The position numbers and the translations under genes were made by a program. Below the pieces are notes generated by a model. That model was not told the DNA's origin. It was given only the letters and a program-made list of their open reading frames with translations, and searched no databases. From UBA3210 sp963648895 (lineage in GTDB: Bacteria > Bacillota_I > Bacilli_A > RFN20 > CAG-449): a stretch of DNA of 64,000 bases. How positions within the stretch are numbered: position 1 is the first letter of the stretch; the number at the start of each line of letters is the position of its first letter. This document shows positions 51,752-60,660 of this stretch, piece after piece. Location of the stretch: assembly GCA_963648895.1 (NCBI GenBank), contig CAVJGK010000001.1, positions 52,944 through 116,943 on the forward strand, written 5' to 3'.

Positions 51752-53080
51752 CTATACTACTGCCTCAGTAAGAGTTGTTTCATCTTCTGTAAGCACTACG
51801 TTTATATCAAATGACTCAACTGCTTCTATTGGCTTGATTGTCAATGTCGCTTTAATAGTTGCTTTGTCATCTGCTTTTTCTTTTGTCCATCTATAGAATT
51901 GCAAACCTCTACCAGAAACCATTTTTTCTAGTAACGAATTTACTAAACCTTTGAAATTAATCCAAACAATATCATCATTTGGTTCAAAAGTTGTTCTCAT
52001 AGCAGCATGGAAAGTTTGTTTCTTAATATCGCATAATAGAATTCTAACATTTAAGAACTCTTGATATTTTAATTCATTAGAACTAGATGAACCCCATGCT
52101 GTTCTATTACCCCAAATTCTATAACCATATGTACCTGCATTATAAATTGGGTTAACTCTAATATCTAGGTATGCGCTATTGTTATATGCTACATCACCTT
52201 GTAAAATGTGCATTAGTGATTCACCAACATCCATTGTTGGAGTTACTAAATCAGGAACTTGTCCTCTACTTACACCAGAAGCAGCAAACCAGTTAGCATT
52301 TTGCTTAACACTACTTGCATAAGCTTTTAAATATGCAAAGCATGCTGGCATTGTTGTATTTCCTGCGCTTGTAGTCATTGTGCACCATGGGAAGAAGCAA
52401 CTAGCATACATATAACCTGTATCTGCTGACATTGTAGATAACTCTTCTAACAATTCTTCTTTGCTTGCAAATGATTCTCTTAGTTCTGCTAATGCAATAG
52501 CATCACCACGTGCTTCGGCAACATCTACCATAATCTTATCCATAGTAAGTACTTTTGCATCATCATCTGATGAAACCTTACCTTTATTTGGATAAGCACC
52601 TGAAGTAATAAACTTAATATTAAATAAGTTTCTATCCTTAAATTCTTCTAATGCACCTTCTTCAAATGCTTTAGCTAATAGGTCTAATATTGATTCCTCA
52701 GAAACAATATTAATATTAACATCTAATGAGCTTTCAGGGTGATACACACCATCAGCGTTATCAAATATAATTGGTTTTACAACTACATTTAAACCTGATA
52801 ATAATAAGTCATAAATAAATGCATTAGTTTTATCTTTTGTTAATGTGTTCTTATCACTATTGTAAGCAGTATAACAAACGTGAGAATCAAAGTCAGTTGC
52901 GTATGACACTGCGCTAGTATATAATCTTGCAGGAACATTATCTGTTTCAACATACTCTCTAGTTTCACCAGAGTTTACCAATGTTCTTGCATATAAGATA
53001 GGAACTAGCACGGTGTTTTCAGTTACATCAAATGCTTTAATAGACGATGATTCTTGCTCACTAATTTTTATATTTGGCAT
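51752..53080 (-). CDS. Contractile tail sheath protein
   Basis: 442 aa. Middle and C-terminal sheath features: 'PWCTMTTSAGNTTMPACFAYLKAYASS', 'GVSRGQVPDLVTPTMDVGESL', 'NPIYNAGTYGYRIWGNRTAW' and 'FLNVRILLCDIKKQTFHAAMRTTFEPND', which form the conserved subtilisin-like and C-terminal strand-exchange regions. It identifies the virus as a myovirus. First of the sheath-tube pair. Confidence 0.95.
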   Translation of the reverse strand: MPNIKISEQESSSIKAFDVTENTVLVPILYARTLVNSGETREYVETDNVPARLYTSAVSYATDFDSHVCYTAYNSDKNTLTKDKTNAFIYDLLLSGLNVVVKPIIFDNADGVYHPESSLDVNINIVSEESILDLLAKAFEEGALEEFKDRNLFNIKFITSGAYPNKGKVSSDDDAKVLTMDKIMVDVAEARGDAIALAELRESFASKEELLEELSTMSADTGYMYASCFFPWCTMTTSAGNTTMPACFAYLKAYASSVKQNANWFAASGVSRGQVPDLVTPTMDVGESLMHILQGDVAYNNSAYLDIRVNPIYNAGTYGYRIWGNRTAWGSSSSNELKYQEFLNVRILLCDIKKQTFHAAMRTTFEPNDDIVWINFKGLVNSLLEKMVSGRGLQFYRWTKEKADDKATIKATLTIKPIEAVESFDINVVLTEDETTLTEAVV

Positions 53081-53097
53081 TAATCTCTTTTCTCCTT

Positions 53098-53694
53098 CTA
53101 TTCGTCAATTTTAACTTCATCAGAATACTCCATACTCCAGTTGCCCATGAATGGAACACTGAATAAATATGCGTCATCGACGATAAATCTTAAACTCATT
53201 CGAGTAAACTGACCGCTTATTAATCTTTCTGAAATGTCAGAATTATCTGACACTGTTGTCTCCAACAATATTGTTGAATTGTGTTGTATCTTTGCTTGAT
53301 TATATGGAATCTCTATACTAATCTTTGGATAATTAATAATATTAAATATAAAGTTTCTAGCATATTCATCTGCCTCAGCAAAGTACTTTGTATATATATC
53401 TAACTGATAAGATAATTTTATAGGTATCGCGTTCAAAATTTCGGACTTACCTGTGTTTGCTGCTACATGAGCACCATCATATGATAATGCTTTTTTAGTA
53501 GTACTGATAATCTCTATATTGTTATCTCTCGATAATGTAATCAGAGGTAACGTAAGAGGTTTATCATTTTGCATATCAGACCACATTTGAAACTGCCTAC
53601 TTGTCTCATCAGGTTTTAAGATTCTCATGTTTGGATCTTTAACCCAATGACTTATCTTATCATAGACTGCTTGATCATAAAATCTAATTGCCAT
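53098..53694 (-). CDS. Tail terminator/completion-like protein
   Basis: 198 aa. 'LPLITLSRDNNIEII' and 'NAIPIKLSYQLDIYTKYFAEADEYARNFIFNIINYPKISIEIPYN' is typical for the neck-proximal tail completion protein (gp15/gp3-like) of myophages. Located directly before the sheath gene. Start overlaps the end of the upstream gene by 11 nt. Confidence 0.7.
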   Translation of the reverse strand: MAIRFYDQAVYDKISHWVKDPNMRILKPDETSRQFQMWSDMQNDKPLTLPLITLSRDNNIEIISTTKKALSYDGAHVAANTGKSEILNAIPIKLSYQLDIYTKYFAEADEYARNFIFNIINYPKISIEIPYNQAKIQHNSTILLETTVSDNSDISERLISGQFTRMSLRFIVDDAYLFSVPFMGNWSMEYSDEVKIDE

Positions 53695-54052
53695 CTTCTC
53701 ACCTACTATAGAATACAGAAATATTATTTTCTAAAATCGTAAAAAGTTTAAGTAGTAGTGGATAACCTTTTAGATCTAAAGACCCATAAGTAATTTTATT
53801 TAACAATCTTAAAAAATTCTGTCCTTTATAAGTTTGTACTTTATCAATATATAAAATTCAATCAGAATCTGTTTGTGTAATCTTTAAACTATTTATCGCA
53901 TCGTAGAATATCTTAAATAAATCTAAGTTAGCTTGTTGTAAATAATATTCACACCGCTTTGTGTCCAACTTTAAAATTAGTAACTCCTGCAAATAATCTT
54001 TACAGTGGTAAACAAAATCTGCAGGATAGTCTTTACTTATTTTAATCTTCAT
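53684..54052 (-). CDS. Small head-tail connector protein (2 TGA=Trp)
   Basis: 122 aa when TGA at 53858 and 53699 encode Trp65 and Trp118; the reading continues 'SDWILYIDKV' and ends 'SRWEDGN' TAG. The ORF would otherwise stop after 64 residues and leave 160 nt unoccupied in a tightly packed operon. Helical with several Leu/Tyr; unknown fold. Placement in the neck cluster suggests a connector subunit. Overlaps both neighbours by about 11 nt. Confidence 0.6.
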
Positions 54053-54869
54053 CTAAATTCAAAGTTAATTTTTGATCTTTAGCTAATCGTTGGACTTGTC
54101 GTGGATTTGCTTCCAATTCCTTCTTAACGGCGGAAAGCATACTATTTACTTCATTATCAGTTTTCTTACCTGCTGGAATATTTCTACGGTTACTATTTTT
54201 GTCGACCTTAAAGTTCTTTTCAATATCGACATATCGCCACAGTTTACCGCGCAAATCAACTATTTTATCTTTTAGATCTTCGAATTTCATACCATTTTCA
54301 ATCTCATCATTTACAAGTTGCATGACTTCCATTTTTTGACCGGCAGAAAGGTTAGACTCCCATAAAGGAGCATCCTTTACGACAAAATTTGCAAATTGTG
54401 AACTATTAGACACTTCATCAATACAATTACGGCAATAAGCATTATAAATAGTTTTAAATTTAACCTCATTTTTAGTCAGCTGATCTAAATCTTTATTAAC
54501 TAAAAACATAAAGGTGTTGCTATTTGTACCCTTCATAATTTCTTCTGGTTTCATGCTAATAAACCAATCACACCATAAAGAATGGGATAAATGCTCTTTA
54601 ACCAATTTCTTAACTGTTTCAATATTATTAATATTACCATATACATTAAGCATAGTGCTAATAATATCAAGTTGTCTTGCAATAGTTGCTTCAGATTCTG
54701 ATTTTCCATAGTAAGGATCAGTTGTATCAGTTTTGCTCGGTTTTATAGGTTTATCAAATTCTGCCATGATTTCATCCGCAGAGTGAGTCCTTACGAAGTG
54801 CTCCCAATCGCTCTCACCCGCCCTATATTTAGGATTATCTTGTACATCATCTTCTAATAATAAAAGCAT
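54042..54869 (-). CDS. Virion-associated protein, unknown
   Basis: 275 aa, helical, charged. 'ARQLDIISTMLNVYGNINNIETVKKLVKEHL', Trp/Cys-containing centre 'LWCDWFISMKPEE' and a basic C-terminal portion ('DKNSNRRNIPAGKK') ending in an acidic tip. Not recognised. Lies among neck genes. Confidence 0.55.
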   Translation of the reverse strand: MLLLLEDDVQDNPKYRAGESDWEHFVRTHSADEIMAEFDKPIKPSKTDTTDPYYGKSESEATIARQLDIISTMLNVYGNINNIETVKKLVKEHLSHSLWCDWFISMKPEEIMKGTNSNTFMFLVNKDLDQLTKNEVKFKTIYNAYCRNCIDEVSNSSQFANFVVKDAPLWESNLSAGQKMEVMQLVNDEIENGMKFEDLKDKIVDLRGKLWRYVDIEKNFKVDKNSNRRNIPAGKKTDNEVNSMLSAVKKELEANPRQVQRLAKDQKLTLNLDED

Positions 54870-54871
54870 TT

Positions 54872-55366
54872 TTACTCTCCTTCATATAGTACATTGAAGT
54901 CCGAATTAATAAATAATTCAGTATCTTCTTTTGCCATCCAAGTGTCATACTCAGGAACTAATTCACAGGTAACACTTGCTGGATAAATCATTTGGGCATA
55001 TAGTTTAGTAACTCTAAATACTCTACCAGGTGTATTATCAAACGCGCTAGGTATTGTAAATAGGCATCCTACTTGTAAATGTTCTAGATCATAAGGAACA
55101 TGAATTATAGCAGCATTAGTTTCTTGCTCTACATTCCAACCTAACAGTTTTGCCGTCTTTTGTTGAATATGGTCTTCAAAAATACAAGGCACAGAAATTT
55201 CTGGGGAATATTTATTCACAGTAAGCTCCCCATGAAGATTATAATCTTTACCCATAACTGGGTACTTATATTTAGTAACGACGCCAAGTAATTTAGTCAT
55301 TTCTTTAAAGTAAGTTCGTTGAAGCTTAATATCAGGATTAACTAATAATCCATAATCTTCTCTCAT
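54872..55366 (-). CDS. Neck/head-completion protein
   Basis: 164 aa, beta-rich. 'VPCIFEDHIQQKTAKLLGWNVEQETNAAIIHVPYDLEHLQVGCLFTIPSA' resembles head-tail connector proteins of large Firmicutes myophages. The exact role is not certain. Confidence 0.6.
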   Translation of the reverse strand: MREDYGLLVNPDIKLQRTYFKEMTKLLGVVTKYKYPVMGKDYNLHGELTVNKYSPEISVPCIFEDHIQQKTAKLLGWNVEQETNAAIIHVPYDLEHLQVGCLFTIPSAFDNTPGRVFRVTKLYAQMIYPASVTCELVPEYDTWMAKEDTELFINSDFNVLYEGE

Positions 55367-55381
55367 AAGGAATATTCCTCC

Positions 55382-56788
55382 TTATCTAACTACTACTCTA
55401 CCACTTACTTTAATAGTTTCTGATTCATTACTTTCGTTTAAAGTCTTTGTGCTATATCTATAAATCATTGATTCAGGAATAAATTTATTTTCTACTTCTG
55501 AACCTTTTAATGTGAACGCATGCTTAGCATTTGAGAATGCTTCATTCATTCCCTTATAAAGAACACTACCATTAGCAGAAACTTCTTTATCTTCAAAAAT
55601 AAACTTAGTTGTTTTTTGTTTACCAGAGTTAAAAGAAATAACACCCTCTGCAATTAGACCTTTATTAGTATTAATAGAAGTAGTATGATAATTAGAAACA
55701 TTACCATAAACTTTTCTTAGATAACCTTCTACTAATTGGTCAATTGCTTCTTCAGTTGATTTAGCTTCACCTAACTCAGTACCATATTTTCTTCTAAGTC
55801 TTTGAATAAAAGTTTCTTTATCTTCCCTATCTTCTTCTAAAGGTTCTTCTTCTGCGGACTCTTTAATATCTTTTCCACCAAACTTGGCAAGAATTCTCTT
55901 TTTGAACTCATCAGCTGAAATATTAAAACCTTCACGTAAAGATTCTTCTACTTCTTCATCCTCAGGAAGTTCTTCATCTTCTGGGGTTTCTTCTTCAGTA
56001 GGAAGTTCATCCTCAACAGGAATTTCTTCAACAGGAATTTCTTCAATAGGTTCTTCTTCAGGAATATCAGCGCCAGCACCAATTTCGTCTTCTTCTACAG
56101 GTGCTTCATTAGTTTCAATTACACCTTCATCCTCTACATCAAGAGGCACAATTGCTTCGCCTTCATTTTCAGGAATATCATTTTCCTCTGTTAAATCAAC
56201 AGTAACTTTGCCTGCTTCTTCAGCTTTAACCCTAGCAGAACCTTCTCTAGTCTTAACTTCAACCTCTGTAATATCTTCATTCATAGGAACATCATCAGTA
56301 TCTTTAAAAGTAGTTCTCTTGTAACCTTCTTTTAAACTTCTGAATGCTTCTGCTAATTCTTCCTCTGAGAATTCATCATCAGTTTCAACTGGTGCATCTT
56401 CAGGTTCTTCTTCGACTTTTTCTTCTGCGTGAGCAAATTCTTCAATCTTACCAATTACATTATAACCTGATTTAGTGTGGCACACAGGGCAATCTTCGTC
56501 TGGGTTTGCAAAACCTGTTTCGTCATCAATAAATACTTCAGCTAAATCCTTATAAATTCTAGTATGACAACAAGAGCATTCTAGAATTACTTTACCAACG
56601 TAAGTATCTTGTAGATCATCTGCTGTTTCCGCTGCGACATCGATAATAGGTTCTTCGGTAGGAACATCGACATCATCAGCTATATAACTCTTAAGATCAT
56701 CCGCTGCTTCAGGACCAACTGAAAAGTTGAAGTCATCTTCTAATAAACTTAGTTTTTGGAATGCTTCAGCTATGTAGTTTGTTTCCAT
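55382..56788 (-). CDS. Acidic zinc-ribbon virion/assembly protein
   Basis: 468 aa. A zinc ribbon with 'CSCCHTRI' (near residue 70) and 'CPVCHTK' (near 99) is followed by ~180 residues made of Glu/Pro/Val/Asp repeats ('EEIPVEEIPVEDELPTEEE'), then a charged helix 'KETFIQRLRRKYGTELGEAKSTEEAIDQLVEGYL' and a beta-rich C-terminal domain. The acidic stretch should be unfolded and strongly negative; a packaging or neck function is possible. A long antisense Ser-rich ORF on the plus strand (55884-56324) is a shadow of the Glu codons. Confidence 0.65.
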   Translation of the reverse strand: METNYIAEAFQKLSLLEDDFNFSVGPEAADDLKSYIADDVDVPTEEPIIDVAAETADDLQDTYVGKVILECSCCHTRIYKDLAEVFIDDETGFANPDEDCPVCHTKSGYNVIGKIEEFAHAEEKVEEEPEDAPVETDDEFSEEELAEAFRSLKEGYKRTTFKDTDDVPMNEDITEVEVKTREGSARVKAEEAGKVTVDLTEENDIPENEGEAIVPLDVEDEGVIETNEAPVEEDEIGAGADIPEEEPIEEIPVEEIPVEDELPTEEETPEDEELPEDEEVEESLREGFNISADEFKKRILAKFGGKDIKESAEEEPLEEDREDKETFIQRLRRKYGTELGEAKSTEEAIDQLVEGYLRKVYGNVSNYHTTSINTNKGLIAEGVISFNSGKQKTTKFIFEDKEVSANGSVLYKGMNEAFSNAKHAFTLKGSEVENKFIPESMIYRYSTKTLNESNESETIKVSGRVVVR

Positions 56789-56806
56789 TAATTTTCCTCC
56801 TTAATA

Positions 56807-57520
56807 TTAATCCACTGGGAACAAAAGATCATGATTTGCTCTCAATGTATCTCTCAATTCTTTTAATTCTGTGTTTCCTTCTTCTAATAAAGAAGCACCA
56901 TCATTTGACCACAATGCATTACTCTGAGTAAATCTAGTCCTAATTCTTCCAAGAGCAACTTTTGCGTATGCAACTGCAAGATTTACCAAAGTATCTTCCC
57001 AGAACCTGCCGACAACTTGATTAGGTTCTCTAAGTACAGGAATATACTCAATAGTTAATTTATCAGGAACACCTTGAGGTAAATTGACATATAATTTTTT
57101 ATTTATTTTATCTTCTTCAAAATTTAAATCAGTTGAGAATGTATTAGACATTCTTTGTACTGTAGACCAATTATATAATCTGTAAGCATAATCATTTGAA
57201 TAATAGCTTGACCCTATATTATACATTTGTAATTGACTTATAGCAATAGGGTCAGTTGTTTTATTATCAGCAGTAGACATACCAGAAGGATTTTGTCTAT
57301 AGACATTAATAACAGATTCAATTTCAGGTTCTTCACTTAAATCTATACAAGTACCAGAACAAGGAAGCTCTTTAAATTGGGACATGTTGTAGTATCTATT
57401 TAATTCATGTAATGCTTTATAGACTATATTATCAAATGCTTGATCATCAAGTTCTGTTTCTAAAACACCAAAACCTGTAATTTGATCTTTGACCATTTCT
57501 GTATAATCACTAAGCTCCAT
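56807..57520 (-). CDS. Neck protein
   Basis: 237 aa. 'LDDQAFDNIVYKALHELNRYYN' and 'LPQGVPDKLTIEYIPVLREPNQVVGRFWEDTLVNLAVAYAKVALGRIRTRF' match neck/connector proteins in large myophages where the C-terminal helices line the collar. Found before the acidic zinc-ribbon gene and after the SWIM protein. Confidence 0.65.
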   Translation of the reverse strand: MELSDYTEMVKDQITGFGVLETELDDQAFDNIVYKALHELNRYYNMSQFKELPCSGTCIDLSEEPEIESVINVYRQNPSGMSTADNKTTDPIAISQLQMYNIGSSYYSNDYAYRLYNWSTVQRMSNTFSTDLNFEEDKINKKLYVNLPQGVPDKLTIEYIPVLREPNQVVGRFWEDTLVNLAVAYAKVALGRIRTRFTQSNALWSNDGASLLEEGNTELKELRDTLRANHDLLFPVD

Positions 57521-58250
57521 CGTTATCTCCTTCCTGTTGTTCTTGTTCTAATTCATTATTGATTTCACGCTCAATCTCTTTTTCGTCTTTATAACTTGAT
57601 TCCTCTTCAGGAGGTTCTTCTGTAATTAGCATGTCATCATCATATAATACAGGTTCTATGACCTTTTTATATTTATCTTCAAAATGTTCTTTCATATACT
57701 TAATATAATTATTAAGAACAACCGCTAATAAGCTCGCCCAAGTTAAACTGGTTAATGCGTTTAGTACATGCTTACACCCAGCGCCTAAGTCATTATTAGG
57801 GTTTGTTACTTTCGCAGGTACCAATTGAGCATCTCCCGCATTATATCTATCTTTTGTAGACCAGAAGGACATTCTATATTTCCAATCTGCACAACTACAA
57901 TGAAGATATATATCTTGGTGTTCTATCGCTTTTACTATCGCCTTATAGCAACATTTATATTCTAAATAATTATTATTAGCTCTTATCTCTTGTTTTAATT
58001 CATCACAGATATTTCTAAACAATACTGTTACTTCATAAATACCTGTTTCGCCTTTAATCGGAAGTTTTAAAGTTAATTGATTTGATTTAAATACAGCATT
58101 CATATCTATATTATCAAAATTACGAATTGTATTCATAATCTTAACTTTATTCTTTCTCTCATAACGAGTTGTCCCATACGACTTAGTTGGTTTAGCATTT
58201 TGAGACTGAGTAATTATTTCTGATTTCTTTTTCTCATTTAAAATTTGCAT
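57510..58250 (-). CDS. SWIM-type zinc-finger protein in neck cluster
   Basis: 246 aa from the ATG at 58250. An earlier in-frame start (58334) lies inside the upstream terminator, so it is rejected. 'YLHCSCADWKYRMSFWS' and 'GAGCKHVLNALTSL' form the C-x-C-x(n)-C-x-H SWIM motif, a zinc-binding module found in DNA- or protein-binding factors. The N-terminal 60 residues are Lys/Asn-rich; the C-terminal 45 residues are almost all acidic (EEPPEEESS, ELEQEQQEGD). Role in virion assembly is an inference from position. Confidence 0.7.
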   Translation of the reverse strand: MQILNEKKKSEIITQSQNAKPTKSYGTTRYERKNKVKIMNTIRNFDNIDMNAVFKSNQLTLKLPIKGETGIYEVTVLFRNICDELKQEIRANNNYLEYKCCYKAIVKAIEHQDIYLHCSCADWKYRMSFWSTKDRYNAGDAQLVPAKVTNPNNDLGAGCKHVLNALTSLTWASLLAVVLNNYIKYMKEHFEDKYKKVIEPVLYDDDMLITEEPPEEESSYKDEKEIEREINNELEQEQQEGDNDGA

Positions 58251-58298
58251 AATTATATCTTTCGTTAACTTTAGCTTTTTACTTACACAATAAAATAC

Positions 58299-58325
58299 AA
58301 AAAAAGTGCTAATGAAATTTAGCAC
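58299..58325 (-). terminator. Terminator after small membrane protein
   Basis: 7-bp stem GTGCTAA/TTAGCAC (58306-58312 with 58319-58325), 6-nt loop and seven T on the minus strand. Confidence 0.85.
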
Positions 58326-58360
58326 TGATTTCATATAAAATTTATAGGAGGTCTAATATT

Positions 58361-58543
58361 TTAACGATAAATATCTAAAACATATATATTTAAGAAAGAT
58401 AGACTAACTAAAACTACTTCAATTAGCATTATTTTACCGGTAAGATCAGCAGTTCCTTCTGCTAAACCTAAACCAACAAACATATAAACTAATGTTAGTA
58501 CAACTAATAATACTTTTATTTCTTTTCTTAAACGTCTTCTCAT
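58361..58543 (-). CDS. Small two-helix membrane protein
   Basis: 60 aa. Basic N-terminus MRRRLRKE and two hydrophobic helices (residues ~9-28 'VLLVVLTLVYMFVGLGLAEG', ~36-58 'KIMLIEVVLVSLSFLNIYVL'). It is a monocistronic unit between the promoter at 58572-58601 and the terminator at 58299. Function unknown; holin-like size, but no endolysin is near. Confidence 0.6.
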   Translation of the reverse strand: MRRRLRKEIKVLLVVLTLVYMFVGLGLAEGTADLTGKIMLIEVVLVSLSFLNIYVLDIYR

Positions 58544-58571
58544 AACTTATCCTCTTTTTCTTTACATAATT

Positions 58572-58601
58572 ATATTAACATAAATAAAAGAGAATGTAAA
58601 C
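58572..58601 (-). promoter_or_regulatory. Promoter for small membrane protein
   Basis: GTTTAC (58596-58601), 18 nt, TAATAT (58572-58577); -35 starts at the stop codon of the methyltransferase gene. Confidence 0.7.
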
Positions 58602-59581
58602 TACTTTATTAATTCTTTTGATTCTTCATTTGTTACAACTAATACCCATTCAGTGTTTAAACCAAAATGTGATTTATTTTTCTTTGCTTCTTTAATATAC
58701 TTTTCCCAACCTGGATCTACTACCTTACAAGTCATAATATATTCTTTAGCATTAGGAACATTAATCATAACAGTTTTTAACCATTCACATTGTGTTGTTA
58801 GTAAATCTTGAGTTGCAAAATATGTTTCTACATCTTGATAAGGAGGACAAATTAATACAGAGCATTCGCCTTGATATTTAAATTGTTCTGCATCACCTAA
58901 TTCAATAGTTCTTCCTTGTTCTTTGTGCCAAGCGACTAATTCTTCATTTAAATCGCAACCAATATAAGTTAATCCTAATTGTTTACATGCATCATGTCGA
59001 GCACCCCAACCTGCAAAAGGATCTACTATTATTTCTGATGTAGCATATGTTTCTAATAGATGTTTTGCAAAAGGCACAGAATACCAAGACGGTTGTTTAC
59101 ACTTTCTTGTTACATTCATTGCACAAAGTACTTGTTTACCATCAATAAAACCGCCAGAATACTCTATTCTATTCTTAATCATTTCCCAACGAAAAGATTC
59201 ATCATTAAATGCTTCAATAGAAGTGGGTTCATTATTTACATGCACCTCATAAAAACATTTAGGTCTATCTTTTCTAAATGGAAATTCAGGATTATCAAAT
59301 AAAGCAAAATCTACCCCTATTAGCGGATCGGGACATTTATGCAAATATCTTAACCCATTAGATTTCTTACTATTAGGTGCACCAAAAAGATTTCTTATAG
59401 ATTTTTCTTTATCTTTTTGGTCAGTAATAACAATAATATGCTCTGCTTTGCATTTAGCAACTAATCCAGCGTCAACTAATAAAGAATCAGAATCGATTAT
59501 TATATAGGGATAACCATCAATCTTTTCACCATCAAAAGGAATATTATTTCTATCACAAAATTCTTTAACTATCTTTTTCAT
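58601..59581 (-). CDS. DNA methyltransferase (N4/N6 type)
   Basis: 326 aa. SAM-binding motif I 'IVDPFAGWGARHDACKQLGLTYIGCDLNEELV' (residues ~190-220) and catalytic motif IV 'LICPPYQD', a C-P-P-Y variant of the usual (D/N/S)PPY. The N-terminal ~110 residues are unlike standard methyltransferases and include 'CPDPLIGVDFALFDNPEFP'. Probably protects phage DNA or marks it. The ATG lies exactly 6 nt after a TATAAT and has no Shine-Dalgarno. Confidence 0.82.
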   Translation of the reverse strand: MKKIVKEFCDRNNIPFDGEKIDGYPYIIIDSDSLLVDAGLVAKCKAEHIIVITDQKDKEKSIRNLFGAPNSKKSNGLRYLHKCPDPLIGVDFALFDNPEFPFRKDRPKCFYEVHVNNEPTSIEAFNDESFRWEMIKNRIEYSGGFIDGKQVLCAMNVTRKCKQPSWYSVPFAKHLLETYATSEIIVDPFAGWGARHDACKQLGLTYIGCDLNEELVAWHKEQGRTIELGDAEQFKYQGECSVLICPPYQDVETYFATQDLLTTQCEWLKTVMINVPNAKEYIMTCKVVDPGWEKYIKEAKKNKSHFGLNTEWVLVVTNEESKELIK

Positions 59582-59587
59582 ATGTTT

Positions 59588-59617
59588 ATTATATACCTGT
59601 CTTTCTTATTTGTAAAC
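59588..59617 (-). promoter_or_regulatory. Promoter for methyltransferase (leaderless)
   Basis: GTTTAC (59612-59617), 18 nt, TATAAT (59588-59593), 6 nt to the ATG at 59581. A second GTTTAC at 59633-59638 lies just upstream. Confidence 0.78.
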
Positions 59618-59656
59618 TGCTTTTCCACAATTGTAAACATTATAAAGTAATAAAAC

Positions 59657-59676
59657 CAGATGGCACTATGGAGCAA
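59657..59676 (+). repeat. 20-nt inverted copy of capsid gene sequence
   Basis: Identical, in opposite orientation, to capsid coding sequence at 60775-60794; imperfect similarity extends ~15 nt further (TTCTCTACTT-like). Located between the free-standing endonuclease gene and the methyltransferase promoter. Confidence 0.75.
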
Positions 59677-59689
59677 TAAACTTTTCTAC

Positions 59690-60607
59690 TTAATCTAAAA
59701 TTAAATTAATAATTTGTTTATCCTGCTCTTTGTTAATATTATAATTTTGAGACAAAGTAGCGGATGGATAAATTCTTATATAATTAAGATTGTTTTTCTG
59801 CGCAATTCTTAATTTTTCTGGGTCTCTTCGAGCATAAGTATCTTTCCATTGCCCTGTTATTCTTAAATCACACTCTAAATGCTCACTTATAGGCAATTTG
59901 CCATGCGAAGGATGCCCATTTATTTCAATAAATAAATCTTTAGAAGGAATATAAAAATCTACAAAATAAGGATACCTTTCATCTACTTTTATATTATAAC
60001 ACAAATCTGGAAATACCTTAATTAATTTATCATAAATGTTTTGTTCTAAAATGCTATCACATAATTGACCAGTACGCTGGATTCTATTTTGTTTTTCTGT
60101 TGCCTTCTTTCTATTCATTAATTCAGGAGCAGACCATGCTAGTTTACATGCTTTTACTCTATCTTGATTTATTTGCTGTTTAAGATTAGAATTGAGACTT
60201 GCTTGATAATCTATATTTATTTGTCTAATGTGTTCTTTAAAAGAAGCACTTTGATGTGCATTTCTTTGTTTTTCCTGCCATAAATTTTTCTCTTGCTCTG
60301 ACTTTTGTACTCATGCTATTTTTTGGGTTAGCGCTGACTTTTGACCTCTTAACTGATAATTTTCTCCAGGAACTTTAGTAATGTTATAAATAGTCAATAA
60401 TCCTCTAAGACAATTTTTTATATTAAAATGTTCTTCTGTTTCTGAAAAAGTATGGTCTTGATTAATGTAATAATCATATAGTACTTCTTTAGAAACTTTC
60501 TCTTGTGCTGCTTTAGCACCTTGGTAATTTTTTATTTTCTTTCAACCAACAGGCGCACTATTTCTAAAATATTGAATTTCTTGAGAATTATAATTTATGC
60601 AATACAT
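59690..60607 (-). CDS. Free-standing Vsr/PD-(D/E)XK homing endonuclease (2 TGA=Trp)
   Basis: 305 aa when TGA at 60542 and 60311 encode Trp22 and Trp99. The C-terminal nuclease domain 'LEQNIYDKLIKVFPDLCYNIKVDERYPYFVDFYIPSKDLFIEINGHPSHG' has the Vsr-like D-x-x-x.. 'VDFYIP..IEING' core, typical of phage homing endonucleases of the I-Bth0305I/Vsr type. The N-terminal ~160 residues are helical and probably bind DNA. It lies directly after the capsid gene terminator. Its 3' flank carries an inverted fragment of the capsid gene. Confidence 0.8.
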
Positions 60608-60621
60608 CTATAATAAAATAT

Positions 60622-60648
60622 AAAAAAAAAGACGGACTTTCATCCGTC
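60622..60648 (-). terminator. Terminator of major capsid gene
   Basis: GACGGA/TCCGTC stem (60631-60636 with 60643-60648, extendable by AAA/TTT), 6-nt loop, nine T on the minus strand. Confidence 0.88.
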
Positions 60649-60660
60649 TTTAAATGTTTA

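Noticed and set aside
55884..56324. 146-aa Ser-rich plus-strand ORF
   Set aside because: Antisense shadow of the Glu/Pro repeat region of the acidic virion protein; no ribosome binding site.
58361..58543. Holin assignment for the 60-aa membrane protein
   Set aside because: Only size and two helices fit; no lysis genes nearby, so left as unknown membrane protein.
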